DNA of 32,373 bases, taken from a bacterium. Its GTDB lineage: Bacteria > Chlamydiota > Chlamydiia > Chlamydiales > JAFEGQ01. The position numbers and the translations under genes are program-made. Location of the stretch: positions 1 through 32,373 of the forward strand of contig JAKBAF010000001.1 in assembly GCA_021809305.1 (NCBI GenBank). The letters run 5' to 3'. Shown here piece by piece: positions 16,603 through 25,427 of this stretch. Position 1 is the first letter of the stretch. The number at the start of each line of letters is the position of its first letter. The notes below the pieces were generated by a model, which saw nothing but the letters and a program-made list of their open reading frames with translations, searched no databases and was not told the origin of the DNA.

Positions 16603-16637
16603 CCCTTATCGAAAAGGCGAAGCCTTTTCGATAAGGG
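16603..16637. repeat. Long perfect hairpin with GCGAAGC apex
   Basis: Perfect 16-bp arms (16603-16618 / 16622-16637, CCCTTATCGAAAAGGC and complement) closed by a GAA loop. The apex reads GCGAAGC, a sequence known to form an unusually stable DNA mini-hairpin. It is followed by no T-run, so it is not a simple terminator. Confidence 0.75.
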
Positions 16638-16731
16638 CTATAAGGCACTTACAAAACAAACGCTACGGCTGAAGAAAAACGCAATGGGAGTCGAGAGGGC
16701 CCCAGGGCTTAGTAGGCCTCTCGTGGAGCGT

Positions 16732-16754
16732 GCAGGGGGGCGAAGCCCTCCTGC
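16732..16754. repeat. Hairpin GCAGGGGGGC-gaa-GCCCTCCTGC
   Basis: 10-bp arms with one mismatch around GAA, giving the same GCGAAGC apex as the hairpin at 16603-16637. It lies just beyond the protease stop at 16768. Confidence 0.65.
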
Positions 16755-16767
16755 CGAAGCCCCCTTG

Positions 16768-19734
16768 CTAGTGGTTGCTTGCGAGGTCGCCAATCTCTTC
16801 GCGAGGAGCGCGGGAGTAGCTGGAGATCTCTTTGAGGCGATTGATGGAGCGAACCCGACTGTAGGCGAGGGTCCTCTCTTTGGGCAGTTTACCGACGGCA
16901 AGGACGGCGAGGCGTTGTCTGTTATTGCGACCGAGGAAGTCGAGGGCTATTGCGGTGAATTCGGAATAGGTGAGCTCTTCTGTTGCTTTAATGCGTTCTT
17001 GGATCCATTTGAAGTTGCCATTTTGAGTGAAGGCGAGGTTGTGGAGGAGGAGGCCCATCTCTATTGGATTTTTGGGGAGCTGTTTGAGCTTGGCGAGGAA
17101 GGAGGTCTTGATGGCATCGAACCTCTCTTCTGGGAAGGTAGCGGTGGGGAGGTCACGGAGGAAATCTTCGAGAAAGAGCTCGAAGCGAGAGAGGAGTTCG
17201 CGTCCATCGTGGGAGGTTGATTCGACACAGAAGTAGGTAAAGAGCTGCTTTTCAAGCTCTTGGTCACCGCTTGCAACGACATAGCCTGTCTGCTGCTTGG
17301 TGCGAAGCTCGGAGAAGAAGGGCTCTTGGAGGCCAGTTGCAAGGATTTGGTGGGCAGCGCGGCGCTTGAGGGTAAAGGGGCCGTGCTGGATGGTGAGGAA
17401 GGCGGCATTTCCTTGGGATTTGATGGCTTTCGAAATAAAGAATGGGCCCTCTTCGTTGGGGAGGGTGACGACCTCAGCGCGCAAGTAGCGACCTTCGGGG
17501 AAGGGTCCGTGTTGGAAGCGCTCGCGAAGCGACCTTTGGACGGCGTGTGCCTTGGTGAGGTTCATGTTGCCAAAGAGAAACCCTTCGATGTAGGTCTCTT
17601 CGCAAAAATCTTTGGCAAACTCATTCAGATCGGTGAGTTCAATGGAGCGCAGGGCGAGCGCCTTATCGGCATTTGAGACGTACTCCTTAAGAAGAATCTC
17701 CTTTGCAAGAGCTGAGGCCTGGAGGACGGGCTCAGATTTGGAGAAGTTCTGGTAGGAGCGCTTCAGAGAGTCGCAATAGCGCAAAAAGGCCTCACGTGCT
17801 GGGGAGGCGGTGCTTATGGCGCTAAGAATCTGGTCGAGGAGGAGCTCTGCTTTGTCGCTGTAGCCACAGACAGCTAAGGTGATGCCGAAGGGGGAGGGCT
17901 TAAGCTCGTAGTGTAGTCCACTCTTTGCCGCCGCGTGGGCAATGGGGTTGAGATGCTCGCTGATGGAGCGAATCCAGAGGTCTAGGAGGACGGCATCTTC
18001 TGGATTACCAGGCCTTAAGGTGGCGCTTTTGATGTTGAAGGTCCAGCTGATTTCTGGGAGGAGGAAGTGCTCATCGCGAGCGAGATAGAGGGTGCCGAAA
18101 CCATCTGATGAGAGCCTCTCTGGCGTGGGGAGGTAAGCGAGAGGTTCGCCGCAATAGAAAATGTCTAGATTGCGAGGAAGGAAGGGGTTTGGCGAGGGAA
18201 TTTTAATTGTCGGATGGGGTTGAGTGGCGGCCCAGCTAACCTGCTGCTCCTTTGCGACGGGCTGGCTGGCATAGCCGACGTGCATCCAGGGCTCTTCTTG
18301 GGTGAAGTGAATACCGGTCTCTGACTCTGGTGCGGTAATGTGAATATGGCAGCTCTCTTGTCTCAGGAGGCTAAGGAGCTCGCCAACGGCTCTCTCATCG
18401 AAGCGGGACGAGAGGAGGCTTTTTTGGGGGAAGGTAGTAAGGGGCTCATTTGTCAGGAGCTCGGTTAAAGTGTAGGCTGCCTGGTAGGCGCTCACGCGTG
18501 TCTGGTACTCGTAAGCGAGCCTGGCCATCTGATTGCGCTCTTCGCGAATATAGGTGGGAATCCCGCTCTCTTTTAGGCTGGCAATGGCTTGAAAAGCGGT
18601 CTTTATCACCCTCTCTTTGGCTTTAAGGCCAGCTGGTGTGAGATCAATATCGAGGGAGAGGAGGAAGGTTGACGAGGTGGGCCTGCGCATGCCGTTGAGG
18701 TCGGCAGTGATCCCATCTGCCAGCCCCTCCCTTTTGAGCTCTTCGAGGAGGCTCCCCTTGCCTTCATCACCAAGCACTGAGGCGATGAGGTTGGCGGCGT
18801 GGGTCTCGAGGTCCTTGGAGTAGTTGTAGGGGAGCTCCCATAGGAGGGAGAGGCGGCGTACATCTTGGTGGGGCTGTATGTAGAGGATCTTTCCAAGAGT
18901 TGCACTTGAGAGCAAGGGGCCACCTGCACTAAAGGGGGTGAATCCGCGATTCGGAATCGCCTCAAACTCTTGGCAGACGAGTGCTTCGATCTCATCTAGG
19001 GGGAGCGGGGAGACGATTGCCAGATGCATGAGGTTAGAGCTGTAGTGGCTCTCGAACCAGGCGCGCTCCTCTTCGTGGGAGATCCCTTGAAGGGTTTCGA
19101 GGTTACCCGCTGAGAAGCGTGCGAAGGGGTGGCTTGGATCGGCGCACGCCTTGATGACCATCACCTCTCGCCATCCGTTATTTTCTGCAGCTCTTGAACA
19201 CTCTTTATCCACGGCGCACATCTCACGGGCCATGCTTCCCTCACTGAGAAGGGGATCGATAAAGAAGTGGGAAAAGCGGCAAAGAGCCTCTTTAAAATGA
19301 TCATTCTGGATGGAGAAGATATAGGCGGTTCGCTCATCGGCTGTGTAGGCGTTGGTCTTGCCACCATGATCATCCACAAAGCGGTGGAAGCCCTCCTCTT
19401 GTGGATAGGTCGCGTTGCCAAGAAAGAGCATGTGTTCGGTGAAATGGGCGATGCCGGGGCGAGAGGGGCTATCTTGCCAGCTGCCGACATCGATGACGAG
19501 GGCTGCTGCAGACTCATCGGCTAGGGGGCTAGAGATGAGATAGGCCTCAAGGCCGTTATCGAGGCGCAGCTTGCGTATCTTTTGCTCAGCAAGTGCAGGA
19601 GTGCGGATCTGAAGCTTACAGAGATCAGGAATAATCTCTGCTGCAGCAAGATCTGCTTGCAAGGAGAGTAAGGGGAGTAGTGCGACTGAGGTAGTAGCGG
19701 CGATCTTTTTCCAATCTGTCCTTTTCCAACCCAT
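16768..19734 (-). CDS. ptr: Exported M16-family (pitrilysin/insulinase) metalloprotease
   Basis: 988 residues. The inverted zinc motif is HFTEH (H97, E100, H101) with the third ligand Glu178 in AVDKECSRAAENNGWRE. The full four-repeat pitrilysin length is present, including the C-terminal FSELRTKQQTGYVV substrate-binding region. The start is set at ATG 19734: residues 1-33 then form a signal peptide (KKIAATTSVALLPLLSLQ...AAAE). Longer in-frame starts would run into the plsB stop region. Expected location is the periplasm, degrading small peptides. It follows plsB by 43 nt; the order rng-plsB-ptr matches Chlamydia (from memory CT808-CT806). Confidence 0.94.
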   Translation of the reverse strand: MGWKRTDWKKIAATTSVALLPLLSLQADLAAAEIIPDLCKLQIRTPALAEQKIRKLRLDNGLEAYLISSPLADESAAALVIDVGSWQDSPSRPGIAHFTEHMLFLGNATYPQEEGFHRFVDDHGGKTNAYTADERTAYIFSIQNDHFKEALCRFSHFFIDPLLSEGSMAREMCAVDKECSRAAENNGWREVMVIKACADPSHPFARFSAGNLETLQGISHEEERAWFESHYSSNLMHLAIVSPLPLDEIEALVCQEFEAIPNRGFTPFSAGGPLLSSATLGKILYIQPHQDVRRLSLLWELPYNYSKDLETHAANLIASVLGDEGKGSLLEELKREGLADGITADLNGMRRPTSSTFLLSLDIDLTPAGLKAKERVIKTAFQAIASLKESGIPTYIREERNQMARLAYEYQTRVSAYQAAYTLTELLTNEPLTTFPQKSLLSSRFDERAVGELLSLLRQESCHIHITAPESETGIHFTQEEPWMHVGYASQPVAKEQQVSWAATQPHPTIKIPSPNPFLPRNLDIFYCGEPLAYLPTPERLSSDGFGTLYLARDEHFLLPEISWTFNIKSATLRPGNPEDAVLLDLWIRSISEHLNPIAHAAAKSGLHYELKPSPFGITLAVCGYSDKAELLLDQILSAISTASPAREAFLRYCDSLKRSYQNFSKSEPVLQASALAKEILLKEYVSNADKALALRSIELTDLNEFAKDFCEETYIEGFLFGNMNLTKAHAVQRSLRERFQHGPFPEGRYLRAEVVTLPNEEGPFFISKAIKSQGNAAFLTIQHGPFTLKRRAAHQILATGLQEPFFSELRTKQQTGYVVASGDQELEKQLFTYFCVESTSHDGRELLSRFELFLEDFLRDLPTATFPEERFDAIKTSFLAKLKQLPKNPIEMGLLLHNLAFTQNGNFKWIQERIKATEELTYSEFTAIALDFLGRNNRQRLAVLAVGKLPKERTLAYSRVRSINRLKEISSYSRAPREEIGDLASNH

Positions 19735-19777
19735 GAACTTCACCCTATTTTGATAGATTTTGACCCTCGCTGGCTCA

Positions 19778-20779
19778 CTACCCCTGTTTGGGGAGCTTTT
19801 CATAGAGAGCGTTGACAAGTGACCAGGCGTACTCTGCGAGTGCTGCGCGACGCTTGTGTTTGTCTCTCTCATCCGATCCTGGGAAGTGGTCCATCTCTAT
19901 CTCCTTACCAAAGGCGATGTGGACCCCTCCTCCCTTTGTGTAGCGCGCCTCACCAAGCTCTTTTGCAAGCGAATCGGGCGGTGGTAGGATGTTGTAGGAG
20001 GCGAGGGCTAGTGGGTAAAAGCGGCAGGGCTTCCCGGAGCGTAGCGCCATTAGCCTAAACATCTCAATGCTTTGCGGATCAAAGGGGGCGACAGGCACTC
20101 CACCTTGTCCATCTGGCCGATCCCTTCCACCACTTGGCGCCACATAAATTGCCCGGCCTCCCTCAGCTAGCAGCTGCGCCATGCGCATCATCGTCCGTCT
20201 GTTGTGGGCCTGCTTCTCTTCTCGGCGCTCTGGCTGCACATCCATATAACGTTTTGAGTAGATGCAAAGCAAGTTTCGTCCCATGCTAAGCGGTGTTGCC
20301 ATGGGATCTGTAATCACCCGCTCGCCTGCTACAAAGATGAGCTCTCGAGCGAAATCAGGATAGCTCCCCTCAAGGAGAATGCTCATAATTTGAGGGTCGA
20401 CCTCCGTCTGGTGGTTGGCGAGGAGGACGATGTTCTCGCCCGCTTTGAGGTGAGCGCACATCTCAGCGACGTACTGTTGATTGCGAGCGGTTGAGGCCTT
20501 TCTATCGACAATACCCGAGATGAGGTCGATGCCAAATTGGTAGTAGTTGAAGGGGGAGGTGATGTGGGTGTGATAGAGCTCAAAATGGTAGGGATCCCTG
20601 CACTGCTCCACAACAAGCGCAAGAAAGGTTGAGAAAAGCTCTTGAATTTCCTCAAGGCCAAGCCCGAGCGATGCGCGCGTCTCAGTAAAGCTATTAAAAA
20701 ATTGCTTCATAAGCAGAGCGTACTTCGGTGGGAGCGTTCCTTGCGCTTCCTCGAGCTCGATTTGCCGTGTGATATTCAT
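19778..20779 (-). CDS. plsB: Glycerol-3-phosphate acyltransferase, plastid-like type
   Basis: About 333 residues, close to the soluble chloroplast GPAT (ATS1) type rather than the 800-residue E. coli PlsB. The acyltransferase motif NHQTEVD is at about 122-128 (catalytic H123, D128). AGERVITDPMATPLSMGRNL and the glycerol-phosphate-binding VAPSGGRDRPD follow. It puts the first acyl chain on glycerol-3-phosphate. ATG 20777-20779 is preferred over GTG 20783-20785 because AAAAGG lies 5 nt before the ATG and abuts the GTG. It lies between rng and ptr, all on the minus strand. Confidence 0.95.
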   Translation of the reverse strand: MNITRQIELEEAQGTLPPKYALLMKQFFNSFTETRASLGLGLEEIQELFSTFLALVVEQCRDPYHFELYHTHITSPFNYYQFGIDLISGIVDRKASTARNQQYVAEMCAHLKAGENIVLLANHQTEVDPQIMSILLEGSYPDFARELIFVAGERVITDPMATPLSMGRNLLCIYSKRYMDVQPERREEKQAHNRRTMMRMAQLLAEGGRAIYVAPSGGRDRPDGQGGVPVAPFDPQSIEMFRLMALRSGKPCRFYPLALASYNILPPPDSLAKELGEARYTKGGGVHIAFGKEIEMDHFPGSDERDKHKRRAALAEYAWSLVNALYEKLPKQG

Positions 20780-20854
20780 TCGCACCTTTTCTCATTAACG
20801 AAGGGTTGTGCCACATCGTCTTGCGATCGACTCGCCCTCTAAAACGCAAGTGAT

Positions 20855-22399
20855 CTAAACTTCGACCTGTTTTTCAGTGATTGTGGAGAAGAAGAGGAAC
20901 TGATTAATGTGAAGGCCGTCATTTGTGCTAAATTCAATGTGACCATCGAGACTTTCGGCAAGAGAGCGTAAAAACTTCTTGTCTCCACGGTTAAGGTACT
21001 GGTCGAGCTCGGGGTGGCAGACAAGTTGCAGCCCAAACTGACTGTGTAGCTGGATCGCTCGCTTGAGCGCACGCTCGATGTCAATTGAGACGCTCTCGTG
21101 GGTCTTGATGAGGCCACTGCCAGTACAGTAGGGACAGGCGGCAAAGAGCGTTTGAGCCAGTGATTCACGACTTCTCTGGCGGGTCATTTCAACAAGCCCA
21201 AAGTCGCTCATCCCAAGAATCGTGCACTTTGCCGAATCATCCTTCATGCACTCTTTGAGCCGATCGAGCACCCGTCGCCGATTCTTGCGTGAGCGCATGT
21301 CGATAAAGTCACAGATGATAAGGCCGCCGATGTTGCGCAGGCGAAGCTGTCTTGAGATCTCAACTGTCGCATCGAGGTTGATCTGCACAAGAGCCTCTTC
21401 GACATTCGTCTGCTTATCCCCTGGAGCGCTTCTACCAGAGTTAACATCGATTGTGCACATGGCTTCTGTCTGATCGAAAAAGAGATAACCGCCACCTGGC
21501 AGCCAGATTTTATGCTTGAGCGCCTTATCAATCTCTTTCTCGACATTAAACCTCTCGAGCATCGGAATCTTATCGCGATAGAACTCAATGCGCAGAGCGT
21601 GCTCTGAGGCGTACTTCTCATAGATTCGCCGGCACCTCTGGAAGGTCGCGTAGTCGTCAACAAGGATCCGGGCGAACTTTTTATTGACAGCTGTCACCAC
21701 CATCCGCTTAACAAGATCGGACTCCTCATAGAGGAGGGTGGGCCCTGACGCCGTTTGGAACCCTTCCATTAACGCTTGCCACGTCTTAAGAAGCTCGCTC
21801 GCCTCCTCGACGAGGACCTCAGTTCCGGCATCGCGGCTTGCCGTCCGACAGATAAGCCCCATCTCTTGTGGCATTTCGAAGGAGCGAATAAGCCGCTTTA
21901 ACCGCTCACGAGCAGCTCGATCTTCGATCTTGCGCGAGACGCCGTAATGAGGAGAGTTAGGAAGGAGGACAAGGTAGCGGCCGGGGAGTGATATTTTAGA
22001 GGTTAGCCGTGCCCCTTTTGAACCAATCGCCTCTTTGACAACCTGCACGAGGACCGACTGGTCGATCTTGAGCAGCTGCTCAATATCGAGATCTTTCTTT
22101 GGAGCGGTATCGACAGCGCGGATGTCGTAGTCGAGGTCGAAGTCCATATCAAACATCTCTTCGAACTTCTTTGTGTTTTCGAGGATGTCTGAGATGTGGA
22201 TGAAGCCATTCTCACCCTCATTGATGTCAATGAAGGCCGATTGGATGTTGTGCAAAATATTTGTGACGCGTCCTTTATAGACATTACCAGTTGTCTGGCG
22301 CGCTTTCTTACGTTCGATAATCAGGTCGTAGAGCTGGCCATGGCGTAGGTGGGCGCAGCGAATCTCTTTTGACTCAACGTTTAGTAAGAGCTCTTCCAT
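20855..22399 (-). CDS. rng: Ribonuclease G/E
   Basis: 514 residues, RNase G size (no long RNase E scaffold tail). An S1 RNA-binding domain lies at about 38-130 (GNVYKGRVTNILHNIQSAFIDINEGENGFIHISDI is its start, in two parts). The 5'-sensor region follows, then the catalytic Asp residues in CTIDVNSG and IICDFIDMR, and the zinc-link CPYCTGSG. It cleaves single-stranded RNA for rRNA maturation and mRNA decay. The S1 domain carries an acidic insert (EEMFDMDFDLDYD) at about 80-92. ATG 22399 has AGGAG 5-6 nt upstream. Divergent from yceD. Confidence 0.95.
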   Translation of the reverse strand: MEELLLNVESKEIRCAHLRHGQLYDLIIERKKARQTTGNVYKGRVTNILHNIQSAFIDINEGENGFIHISDILENTKKFEEMFDMDFDLDYDIRAVDTAPKKDLDIEQLLKIDQSVLVQVVKEAIGSKGARLTSKISLPGRYLVLLPNSPHYGVSRKIEDRAARERLKRLIRSFEMPQEMGLICRTASRDAGTEVLVEEASELLKTWQALMEGFQTASGPTLLYEESDLVKRMVVTAVNKKFARILVDDYATFQRCRRIYEKYASEHALRIEFYRDKIPMLERFNVEKEIDKALKHKIWLPGGGYLFFDQTEAMCTIDVNSGRSAPGDKQTNVEEALVQINLDATVEISRQLRLRNIGGLIICDFIDMRSRKNRRRVLDRLKECMKDDSAKCTILGMSDFGLVEMTRQRSRESLAQTLFAACPYCTGSGLIKTHESVSIDIERALKRAIQLHSQFGLQLVCHPELDQYLNRGDKKFLRSLAESLDGHIEFSTNDGLHINQFLFFSTITEKQVEV

Positions 22400-22520
22400 T
22401 GTGCTCCTGATGGCGGTGCTTTCATCGTGGATACTTTAAGTGGAGCACCTTTTTAAGCTGATCAGCATACCTCAAACGCCACAACCTGACAAGGAACAAG
22501 ACCCACGCTTTATTTCCCGG

Positions 22521-22549
22521 TTGAAAAGAGCCGCGCTTCCGGCTATACT
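22521..22549 (+). promoter_or_regulatory. Sigma-70/66-type promoter of yceD-rpmF-plsX
   Basis: -35 TTGAAA (22521-22526), a 17-nt spacer and -10 TATACT (22544-22549). The predicted start near 22556 leaves a leader of about 20 nt with AAGGA 9 nt before GTG 22577. This is the best-formed promoter in the window. Confidence 0.75.
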
Positions 22550-22576
22550 TCCTCTGACTTGTAAGGATCTCCGATT

Positions 22577-23035
22577 GTGACGACCGATACTCTCACCCTC
22601 TATATTGACCGCCTGAGAGCTGATGGAAGCGAGGAGATCGAGGTAACCCTTTCCCCTGAGTTTCTAGACACAGGAGAGAGAGAGCTTCGCTTCGCCTCGC
22701 CCGTCCATGCCGAGCTCGAAGCCTACCTTGCTGATGAGACCCTTGTGATCCGCCTCTCTGCTGAGGCGGAGGCGCTGATCCCGTGTAAGATCTGCAACAA
22801 CGAGACCTCTGTCCCGATTGTGCTATCCGATCTCTACACAACGGTTAGCTTCGAGGAGATCCACGGAGGCCTCTACCACTGCCTCCCCCTCTTAAGGGAG
22901 CTTATCCTGCTAGAGGTGCCGGCCTTTGTTGAGTGCAATGAGGGGCTGTGCCCGAGTCGTGAAGAGATAAAACAGTATTTGAAGAAGGAAGGGGATCGGA
23001 AAGCAGAGTCCCAGCAGCCTTTTAAAGATCTCTAA
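22577..23035 (+). CDS. YceD/DUF177-family protein
   Basis: 152 residues from GTG 22577 with AAGGA 9 nt upstream. The four family cysteines are present: CKIC (C70, C73) and ECNEGLC (C120, C125), which could bind a metal. YceD homologues lie upstream of rpmF in most bacteria and plants and are implicated in 23S rRNA processing or ribosome assembly. Here it is the first gene before rpmF and plsX, the normal order. Assignment rests on these cysteines, length and position. Confidence 0.88.
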   Translation: MTTDTLTLYIDRLRADGSEEIEVTLSPEFLDTGERELRFASPVHAELEAYLADETLVIRLSAEAEALIPCKICNNETSVPIVLSDLYTTVSFEEIHGGLYHCLPLLRELILLEVPAFVECNEGLCPSREEIKQYLKKEGDRKAESQQPFKDL

Positions 23036-23081
23036 AGAAAAAGTTCCTTTAATCAGTTGATGTTAACAGGAGACAAGTGCC

Positions 23082-23270
23082 ATGGCCGTCCCAAGAAATC
23101 GCCACTCTAATGCCCGCAAGAACTCCAAGCATGCTCACTCTGCCCTTAAGGCTAAGTCAATCTCTGGGTGCCGAGCCTGTCATGCGCCGAAACAGCCTCA
23201 TAGGGTTTGCCCTAGCTGTGGCCACTACCAGGGGCGCGATGTTCTAATGCTCCAGAGGGATGAGCAGTAG
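23082..23270 (+). CDS. rpmF: 50S ribosomal protein L32
   Basis: 62 residues, typical length. The canonical N-terminus MAVPRNRHSNARKNSKHAH is followed by a zinc ribbon with C30, C33, C43 and C46 (CRAC...CPSC). AGGAG lies 9 nt before the ATG. Its last 11 nt overlap the start of plsX, so the two are translationally coupled, linking ribosome production and lipid synthesis as in many bacteria. Confidence 0.98.
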   Translation: MAVPRNRHSNARKNSKHAHSALKAKSISGCRACHAPKQPHRVCPSCGHYQGRDVLMLQRDEQ

Positions 23271-24258
23271 GTCGATCTCCTTGCGTATCGGTATCGATCT
23301 CATGGGCAGCGATAGCCCTCCCTCTCGTCTTCTCGAGGCTGCAGAGCTTGCGGCAGAGGAGCTTCAGGGCAGAGCCTCGCTCGTTGCGCTTGCCAGCCAT
23401 GAGGCGCTAAGGGACCTCCCGAAAGAGTGCGGGATTGAACTCTTCCCTACAGAGGAGGAGATCACCATGGATGATCTTCCGCTTGTGGCGATCCGCCGCA
23501 AACGCCTCTCCTCGCTTGTGTGGGGCATGCGCCTCCTTAAATCGAAGGAGCTAGATGGCTTTGTCTCAGCCGGCAATACGGGCGCTCTCATTGCAGCTGC
23601 AGCCCTTCTTCTCCCTGCGCTCCCCACGATCAGCCGCCCAGCCCTTCTAGCCACACTCCCCACACTCCATGGCAACGTTGCCGTCATTGACATCGGGGGC
23701 AATGTCTCATGTAAGCCCTCTCACCTTCTCCAATTCGCCCGTATGGGTGCTGCCTATAAACGGTGCGTTGATGGCATCACAGCGCCGCGTGTCGGTCTTC
23801 TCAATATCGGTACGGAATCTCAAAAAGGCACAAGCGGTGTTCGCGAAGCATATGACGCTCTGCTGCTCGAAAAAAATCCTCACTTCACCTTCATTGGCAA
23901 TATCGAGGGGCGTGAGGCCTTCTCAGGCGTGGTGGATGTTCTTGTCTGCGATGGCTTTTCTGGGAATGTCTTTCTCAAAACCGCCGAAGGGATCTCCTCA
24001 TTCATCTTAAGCCACCTCGACGAGGCCCTCGGTCCTAGGACCTCCCCAGAGGTAGAGGCGGCTCTCAGCAGCCTTGCGCGCCGCGTCAACTACGCCGAAT
24101 ATCCCGGTGCTATTATCTGCGGTGTCGAGGGTGTCGTCATCAAATGCCACGGCTTCTCATCCACACAAGCCATGTGCAACGGCATCAAAGGCGCATGCAA
24201 TCTCATCGAAAATGCTCTTATCCAAAATCTTAAGGCCGCGCTTACCGCTACTCTTTAA
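23260..24258 (+). CDS. plsX: Phosphate acyltransferase PlsX
   Basis: 332 residues. It converts acyl-ACP to acyl-phosphate for phospholipid synthesis at the membrane surface. Signatures are IGIDLMGSDSPPS near the start, SAGNTGALIAAAALL, and IDIGGNVSCKPSHLLQFARMGA. ATG 23260 lies inside rpmF; a TTG at 23281 (LRIGIDLMG) would also fit the family start but is less likely. In most chlamydiae the acyl-phosphate product feeds the rest of the pathway, and the other acyltransferase gene, plsB, is close by on the other strand. The stop overlaps the lpxB stop by 4 nt. Confidence 0.96.
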   Translation: MSSRSISLRIGIDLMGSDSPPSRLLEAAELAAEELQGRASLVALASHEALRDLPKECGIELFPTEEEITMDDLPLVAIRRKRLSSLVWGMRLLKSKELDGFVSAGNTGALIAAAALLLPALPTISRPALLATLPTLHGNVAVIDIGGNVSCKPSHLLQFARMGAAYKRCVDGITAPRVGLLNIGTESQKGTSGVREAYDALLLEKNPHFTFIGNIEGREAFSGVVDVLVCDGFSGNVFLKTAEGISSFILSHLDEALGPRTSPEVEAALSSLARRVNYAEYPGAIICGVEGVVIKCHGFSSTQAMCNGIKGACNLIENALIQNLKAALTATL

Positions 24259-25427
24259 AGAAGCTCGAGTATTGCAAGGGCTGCCGCTTGCGATGGCGAA
24301 AATTCGGAGTGCAGGAGTTGCTGGACATGGCGGCAGCCGGCGCAGGCCAGGTCGCGCTCACGGCTCTCGTGTAGGAGCGGCAGGAGGGCTTTCGCCGCAA
24401 CTCTTGGATGGAAGTTTTGGTGAATGAGTTCGGGGAAGAGGGTGGACCCTGCGATGATGTTCGGGAGGGAGTAGTGGGGCAGATTGATGCGAAAGAGATA
24501 TCTCGCAAGGAGAGCATTGACGGTCGAGAGCCTGTAGACGACAACCGAGGGGATATTGAGTAGGGCAAGCTCGAGATTGACGGTTCCACATTTGGCAAGG
24601 GCAGCCTTTGAGGCGCGCATCAGGTGGCGGGTATCGGCTGTATGGACAAGGTGGAGGCTGCCCTGAAGGAGAGGAGAGGTGCGGCTTAAGGCTGACCGAA
24701 TCTGAGGCAGTAGGTTGTCGCTTGCGATGGAGAGGCCAAACTGCAGCTCCGGCATAGCCTCTTTCAGCAGAGCCGCTGTTTTTAGTTGGGGTAGGAGGAT
24801 GCGCTCGATCTCGCTTTTGCGACTGCCGGGAAAGAGGCTGCAGATGGGGGAGCCTGGTCTAAAGCCAGCGGCATCTCGCCATGAGGGGTCGTGGGGAGAG
24901 AGTGCAAGTGATTGTGCAAGGGGATTTCCAACATATCTAGCGGGTACGTTGTGAGGGGCAAAGAAGGGGGGTTCGAAGGGAAAGATGCAGAGGAGGAGGT
25001 CAAGTGTAGAACGGAGCGTTTTGATCCGCCCCTCCCCCCAAGCCCAGACTTTGGGAGAGATGTAGTAGGCGATTTTGCCCTTGTAGCCGCGCTTGCGAAG
25101 GGCTTTGGCAAGGCGGAGGTTTAGACCTGGATAGTCGATTAGGATGCAGAGGGGCGGATTTCGCTTTAGGATATGCGCAAGAAGGGTCTGAAATTGGCGG
25201 TAGATCTTTCTAAATGAGGTAAGGACCGCTGTGAAGCCAAAGAGTTGAAACTGCTCCATAGGGAGGAGGAGCTCAAGGCCCGCCTCCTGCAGCTTCATTC
25301 CGCCGACGCCAAAGAAATGGAGGCTAGGCTCCTCTGCTAGAAGGGCACATACAAGGTGGGCACCAAGCAGGTCACCACTTGGCTCACCTGCAAAGATAAA
25401 GGCCTCTTTAGCTACAGGCGTTGTCAT
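24255..25427 (-). CDS. lpxB: Lipid-A-disaccharide synthase
   Basis: 390 residues. Glycosyltransferase family 19 enzyme that joins UDP-diacylglucosamine and lipid X. Motifs seen are FAGEPSGDLLGAHL near the N-terminus, YYISPKVWAWGEGR, LFPGSRKSEI and the nucleotide-binding LAKCGTVNLELALLNIP, with LPNIIAG later. The length is near E. coli LpxB. From memory the Chlamydia enzyme is much longer because of an added N-terminal membrane domain, which is absent here. The ATG overlaps the hydrolase stop by 4 nt (ATGA), so it is co-translated as the last gene of pcnB-hydrolase-lpxB. Confidence 0.95.
   Translation of the reverse strand: MTTPVAKEAFIFAGEPSGDLLGAHLVCALLAEEPSLHFFGVGGMKLQEAGLELLLPMEQFQLFGFTAVLTSFRKIYRQFQTLLAHILKRNPPLCILIDYPGLNLRLAKALRKRGYKGKIAYYISPKVWAWGEGRIKTLRSTLDLLLCIFPFEPPFFAPHNVPARYVGNPLAQSLALSPHDPSWRDAAGFRPGSPICSLFPGSRKSEIERILLPQLKTAALLKEAMPELQFGLSIASDNLLPQIRSALSRTSPLLQGSLHLVHTADTRHLMRASKAALAKCGTVNLELALLNIPSVVVYRLSTVNALLARYLFRINLPHYSLPNIIAGSTLFPELIHQNFHPRVAAKALLPLLHESRERDLACAGCRHVQQLLHSEFSPSQAAALAILELL

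Noticed and set aside
16684..17220. 178-codon plus-strand frame at the 3' end of the M16 protease
   Set aside because: Glu/Gly-rich shadow of the protease gene; no recognisable domain.
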